Positions 11,221-64,000 of a stretch of DNA of 64,000 nucleotides are shown piece by piece. A program made the translations under genes and the position numbers. Where the stretch lies: positions 81,777,499 to 81,841,498 of the forward strand of contig OZ024908.1 in assembly GCA_964017125.1 (NCBI GenBank), given 5' to 3'. The DNA comes from Flabesymbios commensalis (Eukaryota > Annelida > Polychaeta > Terebellida > Flabelligeridae). Under the pieces are notes generated by a model. That model did not search any database. It was not told the DNA's origin and saw only the letters and a program-made list of their open reading frames with translations. Position 1 is the stretch's first letter. Each line of letters starts with the position of its first letter.

Positions 11221-11480
11221 GACCCAATGTTGGTTCAATGTTGGCCTAACATTGAACTAACATTGTATTGGGTCAGTGGATCGTGCTGACTGTATTAAAC
11301 ATTGCCTCTTTTACTTGCCTGGTGGCTTCAACACATTCCCAAAATGGTTGACTAAGCGTTGTCACAATATATACGGGACTATAGCCCTATAGGGCATCCT
11401 ATCAAACACAAGGTGCTGGCCCATTGTTGAGCTGATGTTGGCAACATCAGCCCAACATTGGGCCAACGCCTCGTGTTAGC
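11221..11480. repeat. Two T5 palindromes
   Basis: One lies at 11221-11276 ('GACCCAATGTTGGTTCAATG' with its complement). A second lies at 11411-11480 ('TGGCCCATTGTTGAGCTGATG' in part, with 'CATCAGCCCAACATTGGGCCA' in part). Confidence 0.65.
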
Positions 11481-11549
11481 TGTTATGGGCCTATATTATA
11501 GGCCCATGCCCTATGTACATAACGATGCAAGGGATGGCCCATTGACCCT

Positions 11550-11776
11550 TTAACCGCCAAATTATTCAATCTGAATTTTCACCCACTTGAAGTTGTGTCT
11601 CGCTGACGCGATCCTCAACTTCAAGTGAGTGAAAATTATTCAGATTTTACAAAATGGAGGTCAACTGTTTTCAAATATCGCTGATTAATGTCAACTTTTA
11701 TATTTAACATGTTTAAAATGTGGTACTTAAAAAATGTAAACCCGAATATATGCGGCACCGGCTGTTAAAGGGTTAA
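11550..11776 (+). mobile_element. TTAA hairpin element, family P2 (complete)
   Basis: It runs from TTAACCGCCAAATTATTC to GTTAAAGGGTTAA with the P2 hairpin near the left end. The closest relatives are 12674-12919 and 36362-36598, which share 'ATATGCGGCACCGGC' or a variant near the right end. Confidence 0.75.
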
Positions 11777-12269
11777 TACTCTTCCAATTGCACAAGCTAG
11801 CAAAACAAACGGCAGTAACTGCTGACATGAAAAATAAGCAGTTACTGCCTTCTGGCTTTGTGCGTCTTACAGGGCAAGTGCTTTCTGCCCACTTGTTCAG
11901 CAGCGTCACCACACCTTCACCAAAGATAAGACACTTCTTCAAGCAAGAACGTATAGAACGTCCTTGCTTCAAGTAAGAACGCAGCTGACCATCGCGACTG
12001 AGAAAGCACAGGTCTCTGTAATTGGATCTATAACGTTAGTTGGGCTAGATACCCCCCCCCCCCTGGTTCAAAGCCAGTCTTGATTTTTTCGCTGTTGATT
12101 CAATTATAGGTTTAATAGGGCTACGTTGAAATTTGATATATCTGACCAAAAAACCCTGGTTTTCAAAAGTCAAATTTCAAAATGGCCGTCATATTGCATC
12201 AAGTTTTTATCATCTATGGTTAAAACCGTGGTCGGTCCACTGTTGAAGAGGCATGCGCTGACAGCGATA

Positions 12270-12605
12270 ATCTGAATAATTTTCCAAGGTATCATCGTAT
12301 AATTATACTTTTGTATATGTAAAATCAGTTTCTACAGAACGTATTTTTAATTTAGGATTCGATACACCATTGTAATTCAGTCTGTCATTTCGAAATTAAC
12401 AACAATGACGTGGGTTACAGACTGAAATATTTAGGTATCGCATAACAAGTTTCATAGCTCTCACCAATCACCAAAGAATCTATAGATTCATTTCTCTCAC
12501 GATGGAAAGTGGAAAGTGTGCTGTAGAAACTGCTTTTTACACATACAACTATAGGCCCAATATTATGATGATACCTTTGAAAATTACTTAGATTACTGAC
12601 TGTAG
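12270..12605. mobile_element. Inverted-repeat element of about 335 bp
   Basis: The left arm includes 'GGTATCATCGTATAATTATA' and 'CAGTTTCTACAG'. The right arm includes 'CTGTAGAAACTG' and 'TATTATGATGATACC'. An inner pair is formed by 'TTCAGTCTGTCATTTCG' and 'CAGACTGAAATATTTAGG'. Poly-C runs flank both sides (about 12050 and 12630). Confidence 0.6.
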
Positions 12606-12673
12606 TTTATGTTGTCTATATAATGTACCCCCCCCCCCCTTGTCTCTCGTATTATGAACAGTGGTCTATCCCT

Positions 12674-12919
12674 TTAACCCTTTAACCACCAAATTATTCA
12701 ATCTGAATTTTTACCCATTTAAAATTGTGTCTCGCTGACGCGATCCACAACTTCAAGTGAGTGAAAATTATTCAGATTTGACAAAATGGAGGTGAACTGT
12801 CTTCAAATATTGCTTATTGATGTCACATTTTATCTTTAACATGTTTAAAAGATGGTACTTAATGTGCTAATAAAAAATGAAAAACCGAATATATGCGGCA
12901 CCGGCGGTTAAAGGGTTAA
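12674..12919 (+). mobile_element. TTAA hairpin element, family P2 (complete)
   Basis: It runs from TTAACCCTTTAACCACC to GTTAAAGGGTTAA, with hairpin 'TTAAAATTGTGTCTCGCTGACGCGATCCACAACTTCAAG' given only in part. It has the same subfamily landmark, 'ATATGCGGCACCGGCGG'. Confidence 0.7.
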
Positions 12920-12989
12920 GCCCTTATTATTATAATGACTATATTATGGTTTCAAGCAGGTTTCAAACGAAATGTAATGTCATTAAAAA

Positions 12990-15480
12990 TGATAAATGCT
13001 CAGTGAATCAAATAAATCAATTTATGATGTCTATTTTTCATAACTAGAAATATTTTTCGTCATTTGGACTATAATTATGGATAGGCGGTTCTCACTGGGT
13101 GCGTAAAAATGATATTGCTACATATAAACTTGGGTGATTTTGGCACACTTTTCAATTATAAATGAACTAAAGGCGCTGGAAGAGCATTTAAATCTGAAAA
13201 CGATGGCTTAATATATTATCTATGACAATTTTTACTGCTTTTGGATTTGAGGCAAATAGGAGTATAAATGGGACATCAAGCCATACCCAGAACAGTTGTT
13301 TATTACATAAAACTAAATATAAAAAAAAACAATTTACGGACAAAACTGTAGAAGAATAACTAATTTTATTCAAAAAACATAAATTGGGAGCTTATAATAA
13401 TTGACGCATTTTTCTGCAATATTTTGATAAGTGGTGGTCGTAACATGTTGTGTCCTTTTGACTACTACTACTAAATCATGCCGTAATTGTCAACACCATG
13501 CCATAATCGACTGGAAAAAAGAGCCAAAAAGCTAAGAAATGGGATACAAATGAAGACATAAATAATTATAATACTTGGAAACAAATGAAAACTAACTAAA
13601 AAAGGTAATTTATTCCTTTCACCCAACATGACATTTTCGTAGGCAAGCCAAAATCTTTTTGATCTTGAATGAATGGACAAATCACAAAAAAAGATTGAAG
13701 GATGTTTGGATGTCCTGCCATCTGCACAAATTATTTCTTGGATCATATCTCCAGAACTACTTGTCGGATTCTCACAGCACCTCTAGTGGTCGATAAGTGG
13801 CTCATGGGCTAACTGTATCTTGGCCTACGTTTGGTAGAGTACTATGGTCTATTTTTTTAAGTTTAAATTACCAGCAGGAAAGCAGGTAATAATGCAAGGT
13901 ATACAATGTATGCATAAGATTATGATTTAAACTGTGATATTTTAATTGTGTTCATGTACAGCGAAATTTAATGTTGAAACTGCCACTAAACTGGGGCAAA
14001 ATTGCCCACAGTTTGAGAAAAAATGGATCAGATTAATTTAATTCATCCCAAAGCTGGAAAATAGATCCACATTTGATGACAGCTCATTGACAAACAATAA
14101 AAAAGGATTCCATTTTCTGTTTACTTGTTCAAAATATATGTTGATGTAATATTTTTTTTATTTTTTTGGAAATTTAATATTACATCCGAGGCTATAATTC
14201 GAGGTCAATTGGGAATCGATCTGTCTCCTGGATGTAGCTTAATGATTGGAGAAAGTGATTCAATAACAATATTTGAGATGTGATTGACATCGGTAAACCA
14301 ACCCCTGGGTAAACCAAGCAGCATCATCTACCATGTAGTTTTAACGTTAAATTCGTGAGATAAAGCCTGGGGAAAAGCCCGGTAAATCACAATGAAAATA
14401 TTAGCACTCAATCAATCATTCAGCTAGACAATTGTCCATCTTTGAAGTAATGGTTCAATGCCAAAGCGGCATGGATGCTTATATCGAGATCGCTGTAAAT
14501 AAATATGCCCAAACCAAACCAAAAGAAACCATTTCCATTTGCTTCTAATACCATAAAGACATGACATGTGATCCTAGTATGCAATAGTATTTGCAATCTT
14601 TTGACGGTTTGATCTCAAGGGAAGGCCCAGTCTAAAGGGGGTCCCATAAGACTAGTGAATCCTTATTTCTGGAATCCGGTGTTGTTGATGGAGCTTGTAA
14701 TTCTCATATGACTGCATAGGTTCCCAGTGCCTACTTCAGAAACATGTTGACATTGCCAAAAAATGTCAGTAAACAAATTGTTTGCATAAATGGAGTTTTT
14801 CGCCACAGATCAAGATCACTGGTATGCTTGTGATGAAGGCTCAGAGAAATGATTTCAATATAGCAATATAATCAAAGTACGTATATGTATGCGTCACAAT
14901 AATCTATTTTCTTAAGTTTTCAAAATACTATATTATACTAATTATCAGTTATTACCAAAAATAAAACTGAAAACTTCCCTTATTTTGGGCTGATCGCACA
15001 ACTTCACACATAAAACACTTTTGAATCTGGCATATATTTTAGGATATATCATGGCAAACGACTGAGCCACTGGCCCAATATTTGAAGCTATGGACCACTC
15101 CATGTACGGTTTTTAGTTGTACACCAGTTATCTGTCTCTGTAATCAGCGTCGTGCTTTCTGGGTAAAGATATGTCCCACTGTGCCTTTAAGCTGAGATTG
15201 TACATCAACGAGCTTAGATTTCATAGCGGTCTGTACTGGTCGCTGTGAAGAGTAGCACTGACACTGCTATCATGACTTCGCTCGGTACCCATTTCACAAT
15301 AATGTTGTACAACGAGAGCTATATGTGCATGTGGTATAAACAGGTATGAGCACAATCCATGACGTGAAAAACAATCTCCGCTCCTAACTTTTGGATTCGA
15401 CACAATTGATACCAATAGTACAGCAGCGGAAGGGCTCAACACTGTTTTGACATGTATGTATGTAACGATCTACAGGTTGA
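12990..15480. other. Intergenic, no gene recognised
   Basis: The stretch is AT-rich and apparently unique, with a P3 fragment near 13020-13080. Short open frames have no recognisable similarity, no good splice context and no conserved feel. I see nothing further in it. Confidence 0.4.
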
Positions 15481-16149
15481 TATAGATAAGAGTTCTCACC
15501 TTTGAGGAATTTCAGAAAATTTATGAAATCCAAGATGGCCGCCATGTCCCAAGGTCAAACAATAAATTAACTCAATATTCAATAGAATGGTGGCAGCTGC
15601 TAGATTCATGATTTTGGTGTCTGCTGTAGTGTTTTCGGATATGCCTGCCATAGTGGTGTGGCCAAAAAATACTTCGTCTATTATTAAGGTCTTACTAAAC
15701 ATTTACCTTTGTTGTCAGCCTGATTTTTCCAGTAGAGCTACTAACCCTAGTGGTGTTGGAACCCTATATTTATATGGATTCAAGCATATGTTTTAGATCG
15801 ATAGCATCACTAAATTTGATAAATTAATTATTGGTAGATGCTCAGATGTCTATTTTTTCATACATATGAATATTTGTTGTCATTTGAAGCTGGAAATTGC
15901 GTTAATTAAAAAAATTTTTTTTGAAGATCTTGTAGTTTCACCTGATAATTTATTATAGCTACAGTTATATGTATTTATGATATCACATAGATATCACACA
16001 GCTGGTGCAATTTACATGTTGGGTCAGCTACTAATAATACAGGCAAACTGCTGTGTGAGTATTATGTTTCTTTAAAGATGAACGTTTTAAAAGGTTGAGT
16101 GTCACAAAGATGTAATATTTATACAGTAGCGATGGGGATAAATAATAAA

Positions 16150-16600
16150 AGTGCCGTGTCGGCCAGCTTCGCAATGCAAATTAGCTGATTTTCGAACTCA
16201 AGCAGGATACTCTATCAGAGGGTACTCAGAAAAAAATATGTGAAGATTAGATGAATATTGCTGACTGGAGAGCGTTTACGTCGATTTGTAAGGAATAACC
16301 AGTGCAGACATCTTGGATAAGCAAATTAGCTGGTTTTCGAACTCAATCAGGGTAATACATCAGAATTAAGTGTTCTCAAGCAATTTTGTGAATATCGTAT
16401 GAATATTATCCGATTTCCGAACTCAACAAGGGTAATCCACGAGACGGTGTTCAGAACAAAAATACTGAAGACCTGATGACCATCTTGGATATGCAAATTA
16501 GCCGATTCCCGAGCTGAACCAAGGTGATCCATCAGAGGGTGTTCGGAAAAAAATCCAATATCGGATGAATTATAATGGCGTTTACGTCGTCAAATTGTTG
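16150..16600. repeat. Degenerate tandem repeat with ATGCAAATTAGC motif
   Basis: The motif AATGCAAATTAGCTGATTTTCGAACTCAA (shown here only by its parts 'GCAAATTAGC' and 'CGAACTCAA') recurs near 16175, 16320, 16405 (partial) and 16490. Each is followed by 'GGGTGTTCAGAA'-like text. Unit spacing is irregular, 85-145 bp. Confidence 0.55.
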
Positions 16601-17365
16601 AATAATAATAATAACAACAACAGACCAAACAAAGTCTCCATAACACAGTGAGTAGAGATTTAATTAGTGAGATTCCTCGTGCAGAAACGTGGAGTTAAAA
16701 AATAAAGTAAAAATAATTATTTCCTTGATCTTAATTACGGGTGACATCACTGACGGTACACTGGTAGTCAGTTTATATGATATTTTTTTTAAAGTTAATA
16801 ATTATCTATATGTGGGATAGGCCTATTTAACATGGTGGTGAAAACTTTATTTCATGAATATTGTTCCTAGGCCCTAGCTACTACGTTCTGCCTCCACATT
16901 GATGAAACACTATGACGGAAGCTGATGGGGGAGCAATCGGTGTGACTGACAATCCATCAACACTCAGATGATGGATTGAACTGATTCTAAAAACAATCGA
17001 GGCATATTCTGGAACAAAGAGGATATTAATAACATAACTGACAAAAAGTATAGTTATTCGGGAAAATTGAAAAGCGCAAAACTAACAACATTTATTTCGG
17101 AAAATTGAAATGATTTAAAACAAAATGTCCAAAAATGATGACAAGAAATCATCTTTCTTGTTGACTCAATTAAAGGGCCTATGCTAGACCTTGCTAAATT
17201 TCCAGGTTTAATATATCTCCATTAAATAAGGCTGGTGATAGGAAAGACTCAAGTAATAGACGTACAACAGAACCGGTACTCCAAGTAATGGGAAAGCTAT
17301 TTGCAACTGGTGTAAAAATTACGTCCCTAAGTTCTTACATGCTCGGATTTTGATACATTTTAAAT

Positions 17366-17802
17366 TCAAACTAGAAGGATGACCGTTTTTTTGTAAACAA
17401 AAAAAACTGGAGTTGTCTCCCCTCCCGCAGAATAAACACTATACCATAGCCAAGATGTAGTGTCAAGGGCTTTTGTAATTATTGTTAATAAATGTATCTG
17501 ACCTCCCATGTGATTTATATTTCCCATTGCAGAAATATTGTCCCTCACAATCTGTAGGGCTTTGTTTTTAACAAGCAGTCCAAATGCGTGAATTTCTATC
17601 AAATGCGTGAATTACCATCGAAATAACCATCATTTCGCTTGCATTTTGAGACCTGCTTCCCAGACAGGTCCAGACATGTTGCACCATAACATGAAGGGCT
17701 AACGTCAGTCACTATCTGAATCTCGGGTGATTTTTCAACAAGGACATTGCCATTCCAACTATACAAGGAGGAAAGATCCTCACGAGCACCAGTATCTAAC
17801 AC
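17366..17802 (-). mobile_element. Fossil fragment of a DIRS-like (LTR-kin) retroelement, broken
   Basis: Translations of the minus strand resemble the reverse transcriptase to RNase H part of DIRS-type elements. This is a short, old and broken fragment; no ends or other parts were found. It could instead be from another tyrosine-recombinase or Gypsy-like group. Confidence 0.45.
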
Positions 17803-17934
17803 TAACTGGTCTAACCAGCCTAAAAGTAGGCCTACAAGCTCACACCAACCCGATATCTGTTAAATCGCCGGTGCTGTCATCCATCCAGCCTTAGGCAGGG
17901 CTTCATCCTGTCGGATACACACTTACACCATCCT

Positions 17935-18205
17935 TTAAATGTTGGCCAGTGTCGTAGACGACTACCCTACATTGGGCTAATGCACGTTACACTGACACGT
18001 TGCCGGGTTGATGGTGAGCTGGGTAGCATAGTAGAGCCAGCACGATGCCTTGATCCAAAGCTGAGTTAATGCTGGCCCGCCGTCTGTGTCATCGTGGCAA
18101 CAAACACGACATGTTAACCCAATACTAGGATAATGTTGTCTGGGCGTCGAGGACGGTGGGCCAACACCAGCCCAGCATTGGGTCAACGTCTCGTGTTAAC
18201 TGGCT
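17935..18205. repeat. Group of T5 palindrome fragments
   Basis: Repeated phrases such as 'GTCGTAGACGACTACCCTAC', 'GCTGAGTTAATGCTGGCCCG' and 'CCAGCCCAGCATTGGGTCAA' show at least two overlapping or damaged T5 copies. Confidence 0.55.
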
Positions 18206-18597
18206 CCGCCTGTACGATAAAAACGGCTGGAAAATCCCCTCACTAACGCAGACATACTGACTAAACAGAGGTAAACCAATTTGCCCCCCACTCTGTCTAC
18301 AGAGAGGGAGACATAATAAGCATCACATTTACCCCTTCAGAAATGATTAATATTAGGACGATTTTATATATTCTTATGAGGGAGACAGTATTTAGTGTGT
18401 TACAGTATTTGAATGGGCCTTGTAAATGTACAAGATAATGTTCTTAGTTTCTCAGTTATTAATATTATTCAAATTACCTATTCACAAAATCGGATAAACA
18501 AACTCAGCTGTCAAACCGAACTATGTTTTATTTTACACTTCCTGTCTGCTCTACTTCTTACTGCAACACGTGGAGCAAGATGGACAACTTCTTTTCT

Positions 18598-19285
18598 CAC
18601 CAGTTAATTACTTTGCATTCCTTTTCACTAATTAATTACCCCACCTTTTTCCCCCCAGTTAATTTCTCTTCATCAGTTAATTGGCATTAACTGGCATTTC
18701 TTTTCACCAGTTAATTAGGCCTACTCCGGCATTTCTTTTCACCAGGTAATTACTCATGCATTTCTTTTCACCAGTTTACTCAAACATTTATTTTTACATT
18801 TAATTACTCTTGCAACTTATTTTCACCAGTTACTTACATCGGCATTTCTTTATACCAGTTTACGCCGGCATTTTTCTCAGTTACTAATTAACTTCTTTTC
18901 ACCAGTTAATTATTCTGGCAGTTCTTTTCACCAGTTGATTAACACGTTATTTCTATTCACTAGTTTTACTCCAGCATGTATTTTCATTTCTTTTTCACTA
19001 GTTATTTACGCCAGCATTTCTTTTCACAAGTTAATTACTACAGTATTTCTTTTTCTCCTGTAATTAATGTGGAATTTTTTTTCACCAGTTAATTTAATTA
19101 AGTCAGCTTAATCCGGCATTATTTTTTCTATAGTTAATTCCTTTTCACCAGTTCAGCCAGTTTACTCAGGCAATTCTATTCACCAGGTAATTACTCCGGC
19201 ATTTCTTTCATCAGTTTACTCCAGCATTTCATTTTCACCAGTTGGGCCAGCGTACTTCAGCATTTCTTTTACACCAGCTGATATT
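18598..19285. repeat. Degenerate minisatellite, unit about 30 bp
   Basis: Over about 690 bp the phrase 'GGCATTTCTTTTCACCAGTT' followed by AATTACTCC recurs more than 15 times with changes and length variation. One strand is rich in pyrimidine. It does not read as coding in any frame for long. Confidence 0.85.
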
Positions 19286-19604
19286 GTGGTGAATACAACA
19301 GCAATGCGTGGAATTGTAAATTTGGTGATGCACATTTTGTGTTGTATGCTTCCTAGTAGGCCTAAACATCACAGCAAACACGATACCTTGTCCAAGTGCT
19401 GGTTCAATAATGGTCGCTGAAAAGTGTTTGCTTAAGACATCATTTACTATACATGTAGCAGCATGCTGCTATTCTTCCGCTCTGTTTAAATAAACAGATG
19501 ATAACGCCAAACACTCTTCCAATACCCGTAGTTGTGTCGTTTATATGAAAAATACTAGACCACCACTCGCCACTAATCACATAGATCTAGGGTATTATGG
19601 TTCT

Positions 19605-19834
19605 TAACCCTTAGCACACTGATGTCGACTACAGTAGACATTCGTGCTTTTTTATTAGCACCTGTATAACCAATTGTTAAAAATAAAACGTGCTTTCAAT
19701 TTTGAAACACTGATATATGTTGGGACTTAAATCTCACAAATTTTCAGTCACTTGAAGTTGTGGATCGCGGCAGCGAGACACAACTTTAAGTGACTGAAAA
19801 TTTTAATTACATAGGACAGTGTTCTAACGGTTAA
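19605..19834 (+). mobile_element. TTAA hairpin element, family P2, subfamily with ATGTCGACTACAGTAGACAT
   Basis: It runs from TTAACCCTTAGCACACTGA to AACGGTTAA. It has a small hairpin next to the end and the main stem 'AGTCACTTGAAGTTGTGGAT' further in. Relatives lie at 30432-30654 and 32575-32755. Confidence 0.7.
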
Positions 19835-19883
19835 CCCAGCACAACAAATGTTGCACAAGACAATTTTGCAATACATCTTTTTG

Positions 19884-19995
19884 TTACCTCCGCCAAAGAA
19901 GGTTATGTTTTTGGTCGAGTTGGTTTGTTTGTCTGTTCGTAAGCATGATTACCTGCAAAGTGATGAACGAATTCGCATTTCCATTAAATTATGCT
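19884..19995 (+). repeat. Widespread marine-invertebrate repeat (CCTCCGCCAAAGAAGGTTAT)
   Basis: The sequence CCTCCGCCAAAGAAGGTTAT, GTTTTTGGTCGAGTTGG, TTTGTTTGTCTGTTCGTAAG and 'TTACCTGCAAAGTGATGAACG' matches, from memory, a repeat found in many molluscs, echinoderms and other marine animals. Its right boundary is not clear. Confidence 0.6.
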
Positions 19996-20149
19996 GATGA
20001 TTACCCGGCTAAGCCAAGCTACTCACATTGCGTGAAGCTCGGCCGCACTGACGACCATTTTTCCACAGCTGCCCGTGTAAAAAAGACAGTGACTCCGCCT
20101 ACCGATAAGACAGTAACGGTGTTGGCCCTAGTCAGCTAGCGCGCTCTGG

Positions 20150-21480
20150 TGATCACAGTAGAGCCAAGCCCGCTAAAACATGGCGGTCAGTTTGTCAGAG
20201 CCTTGCGATGTCATCAGGGTAGCTGATGATCTGCATTACGATCCTACATGCTATTTCAGTCGTATATTAAAATGTAAAAGTCTGCTATGCTTTATTTATT
20301 TATTTTTAGCCTAATTTTAAGATATTGAAACTGTTTTTGAAAAAGAGTCATTACGATCACAACCATTTTTGTTTTAAAAAGTCTACAACCAGATTTTTTT
20401 GCAAATAGGACCTAGGCCTATGTAACCAAAGCGACGGAAATTACAATATCCTAAATTTTTGAATGTTAAGCAAATCAATAAATTGATGTTCTAATATGTA
20501 TATTTAAAACTGATCCGAAACATTTAAATTAACTAGAAAAAGTTGTTCGGAAACGAACACGAAAGCAGCCCTCCGTTAACGCACGACCAATATTTAAAAA
20601 TTGTTTGCTCAAAAAAAAAAATAAAAAAAAAATGGCTGACTGGCAGCCATTTTGGATTTTTTAGTGCGAAATTTGTCATGGGTTATCCTTGTGTGAGACA
20701 TAAGTTAAGTAAAAATTACAAAATTCAAAACGGCCGCTAAACGGCCATTTTGAAATTGTTTGATCACAAAAGTTAATCAGGTCATTGGCTGACATAACTG
20801 AACATATTTGCCACATTAAAAAAGGATCTGATGGCAACTTTTTCCTGAAATGCGCTACGAGCATTTCTTCGATAGTGGCCATAGTAATTAAAGGGTTGAT
20901 GATATGGGGATCATACTGTCACCAAAACAATTCCCCAGTGGTATGTGATGGCTATGTCAAGTGTGAGGAAGCAGAAGTTGATAGATTAGTGAAATGTAGC
21001 TATCTTGAAAACAAATAACTGCGGCGCCTCGGCGAGGGCTGCTTAATAATTGAATGGTGAAAATATTTAGAGTGCTTTTTTGCCGCATTAAGATGAGACT
21101 GGTGGTATTCATGGTAGTTGGTAGCAAATTACTTTACAATGACAAATCGTCAGCATCTCGATTAAACCATTATTTATGAGTTTGATATTCACTCTGATAA
21201 TGCATCTGTTTGCACTAATTCCCATAAAGTAGTCACTATATTGATTGACACTTAGATAAACGCATTTATGTGGGCGATACAGTCCATTTTCTGTACGTTT
21301 TTGAAAATGAAGTAATTTAAATTATGAATTTTCAGGGGACATTGGGTAAATCTATGTAAAGTATGCGACCTGGAAATAAAGAAATGGACAGTGGGGGTGG
21401 TATTTTGGTCTTATACTTGTACAATACTTGATCATTTCTTTTACCAGGAACTAAACAAAGTAATTGACAGCCTTTCATAA
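20150..21480. other. Intergenic, no gene recognised
   Basis: The stretch contains poly-A runs near 20610 and two copies of 'GGCAGCCATTTTGGA'-like and 'CGGCCATTTTGAAATTG' text, a common repeat theme in this window. No exon is evident. Confidence 0.4.
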
Positions 21481-23034
21481 CAAGCTTTATTGCAAAAATA
21501 TGTCTCAATCTGTATGTATGATCATCTTCCTTTGTGAATATTTTTACCAGCTAGTAGATATGAATTGTACGGTCACTCCGATCATATCGTCGGCATTTAA
21601 GCACTTTATTAGCCAGATGTAAGCTATCCAAAATTATGGATACTTAAGTGTGATTGTTTACTACTTGTAGCCCTACATTTTGAGTTACTGTTTGAAACAA
21701 ACTCCCCTTCACTATATATAGCATGTTGGTTTCTATGGCTTAAACTTGATACACTATTAACAAATCGAGTTAGACTAGAACTATGATATTTTATAGACAG
21801 TTTTCATATAAATTTTGCATGATAACCTGGATCTAACATCGTAATGTTCAAAAGGTCCAACGTTGCAATCATAGAATTGCCATACATTTTCTGTTATTTA
21901 AAAATTAAAATGTTTAAACATCTGAATAACTTTATATCTTCAGTGTCTCTTTGTATATCGTATCTGGGACAGCAATTATTTTGTTTTAACATTAATCCAC
22001 GATTTAATGAAAAAAATATTATTCTACTTTCGTCACCAGTAACACTAACAAGAATTGAAAAAAAATAAAAACAACTAATTTAGGCATAATTATTTTCGAC
22101 ATTTTAATAGGTACAATGGTATGTGGAAAGTTCAGTACCATATGAAGTCATGACAAATATCACCACGCTTCTTCTCTCTGAACCAGTATTTATGCAGGAT
22201 GCATTTACCTGCTACAATAAATTTCATTCACTGTTTTTTTTATACCGTTTGTCGATTTTTTCACTTGACTCTTCAACACACACAACAGGTTCACAAGGAT
22301 GACAAAATACACACGGCACTGTACCTGGCCTGAGCCATGTAGAGTAAACAACGAAAAAAACATTACCTATCAATTACTATCCAACAACTCATACATGTAT
22401 AATGTGGCAAGGGTACCCCGCTTCTACATTGTTTGCTGCTCCTGTTTTTTGCTTGCAATAGTCTAGGAAATTGGAGTCCCTCTTTTGTATGACAATAGCT
22501 CTTCTGATATCTGCTTAACTCAGCTCTGTCTACGTAGGAGCCAAAGCAGAGTTAAGCAGATATCAACAAAATCGCTGTCACTGAGCGTGATATAGTTATT
22601 CTCCTCTGCGTTGAAGGAACATCCTGATGAGAATGGTTATCCATTGCCGATGATCTACATCCACATTTGATCCATGTTTCTCACCGCACATGTTGGTATA
22701 TCCACAGGCTAAAACTACTTCCTGGTTGATAATGTGGAGGTACACCATTCTGGATACCTTTTCACTGCCGTAGTTTCAGCTTTTGTGTACAAGAGCAAAC
22801 AGATAATCCGAAGTACCATTCTTTGTTTTATTCCTTTCTTTGCACTTTTTACTTCCATGAAAACCCCGTGGCAACCACATATGAACACAAGAGCAGCATC
22901 TGGTTTGGCAGAGGCTATGTCTTCAGATATCTACACAATGCCCACAAAAAGCATCAGCCTCGGCATTCCACCAATATTCAAAACTATCAAATGCTCATAT
23001 CCCAATGTGTGTCTTCTGCTTGTGCAGCCACTGA
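21480..23034 (-). other. Probable Groucho 3' UTR and downstream flank
   Basis: No coding signal was recognised. AATAAA on the minus strand lies at 22832-22827, about 200 nt after the stop, and another possible one lies near 21485. A 16-bp perfect stem (GATATCTGCTTAACTC) sits at 22506-22564. The true transcript end cannot be set from sequence alone. Confidence 0.35.
22506..22564. repeat. Short hairpin in putative Groucho 3' UTR
   Basis: GATATCTGCTTAACTC is followed after 27 bases by its perfect reverse complement. It may be a remnant of a small inverted-repeat element or an RNA structure in the 3' UTR. Confidence 0.6.
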
Positions 23035-63332
<40,298 letters not shown>

Positions 63333-63414
63333 CTACAAGTAAAATAATAATACACATTAATAGATCAAGGTTCGTATTCAAATATTGTAGGCCTACAGAA
63401 TGCGCAATAAAATA

Positions 63415-64000
63415 CTGAACCAGAGTGTCGATGAAGCTCTTTTAAACAAACCAAACAAAATTGAGATTGTTTAAGAATTGAGGGAGGAGGCTGTGAATTG
63501 TGAACAAAGTGTCCTAATCAGTTCTTAATTATGTCATTCATAAGTTAATTGATAATTACAATTTCTGAAATCAGTGAGGGAATTCTATGCGCCGGCATAA
63601 GCTCTTTCAAACAAAATTGAAATCGGCTAAGAATTGAGGGAGGAAAAGCATTTCTTGTAAATGGTGAACCGAGTGTCCTAAAAATTAGGTCTTAGCAAAG
63701 TCATAAGTTAATTGATTATTGAAATTTTTGAAATCATTGAGGAAGTTCTTTGCACAGGTACAAACTCTTTCAAACAAACTAAAAATAATTGAAATCGGCT
63801 AAGAATTGAGGGAGGAGAAGCATTTCTTGTGAATAGTGTGGTAAATAAGTCTTAATTAGGTCACAAGTTAATAAGCAAATCAAATTTCTAAAATCCGTCA
63901 GGAATTTTTATGCACAGGTACGAGCTCCTTCAAGCAAACCAAACAAAATTGAAATCAGCTGGGAATTGAGGGAGGAGAAGCATTTCTAGTGAATTGTGAA
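63415..64000. repeat. Tandem repeat, unit about 160 bp, four copies, running off the window
   Basis: 'GAATTGAGGGAGGA' recurs at about 63475, 63631, 63803 and 63963. Each is preceded by 'CAAACAAAATTGAAATCGGC' or a variant and followed by 'GAAGCATTTCTTGTGAAT' in the later copies. It lies in the intron upstream of the first visible Groucho exon. Confidence 0.85.

Noticed and set aside
18598-19285. CRISPR-like array
   Set aside because: The units drift, there are no fixed-length unique spacers, and the context is a eukaryotic genome. It is a minisatellite.
19945-20139. Short plus-strand frame beside the CCTCCGCCAAAG repeat
   Set aside because: It starts inside a dispersed repeat and has no recognisable product.

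Overview
This window is animal nuclear DNA, AT-rich, with spliced genes, large introns and dense short hairpin repeats. I found no bacterial features. It contains the 3' end of one gene on the plus strand and most of a Groucho/TLE co-repressor gene on the minus strand. The many 'taggcctac'-like motifs, a common marine-invertebrate repeat near 19.9 kb and the exon structure suggest a marine invertebrate, perhaps a deuterostome such as an echinoderm or hemichordate. That placement is an inference with low confidence.

Layout. At 419-2756 (+) are the last four coding exons of a conserved protein that I tentatively assign to the C-terminal ATP-grasp-like part of IQCH. The convergent neighbour is Groucho/TLE, with its stop codon at 23035 and exons running up to 63332 and beyond the window. 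From recall, human IQCH and TLE3 lie on the same band (15q23), which would make this old linkage. Between the two genes (about 5.2-22.7 kb) I see no convincing gene. The interval holds hairpin elements, a 942-bp foldback, a degenerate ~30-bp minisatellite, a CpG-rich island and one broken DIRS-like fossil.

The Groucho gene. I could define 21 exon positions with consistent phases, giving about 693 residues: Q domain (partial), GP, CcN, SP and a complete seven-bladed WD40 propeller. The main finding is that one WD40 exon exists twice in tandem (30106-30207 and 30275-30376). Both copies are 102 nt, have intact splice sites and share the same phase, and only 67 nt separate them. This has the layout of a mutually exclusive exon pair. 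By counting from the C-terminus, the exon covers the human TLE1 positions known for peptide binding (Tyr532, Arg534, Glu550). All three are kept in both copies, while the surrounding residues differ. The gene also has an extra 57-nt exon between the Q and GP domains, CAG-repeated splice acceptors and one GC-AG intron.

Repeats. Four families of roughly 200-250 bp elements begin TTAACCCTT and end AAGGGTTAA (or the like) and carry different internal hairpins. They look like piggyBac-type non-autonomous elements inserted at TTAA. A separate family of near-perfect ~90-bp palindromes (core GGGCCAGCGTCGNAGACGNTGGGCCA in its best copies) occurs about 30 times, with a cluster at 57.2-58.8 kb. In these, the two arms of one copy often match each other better than they match other copies.
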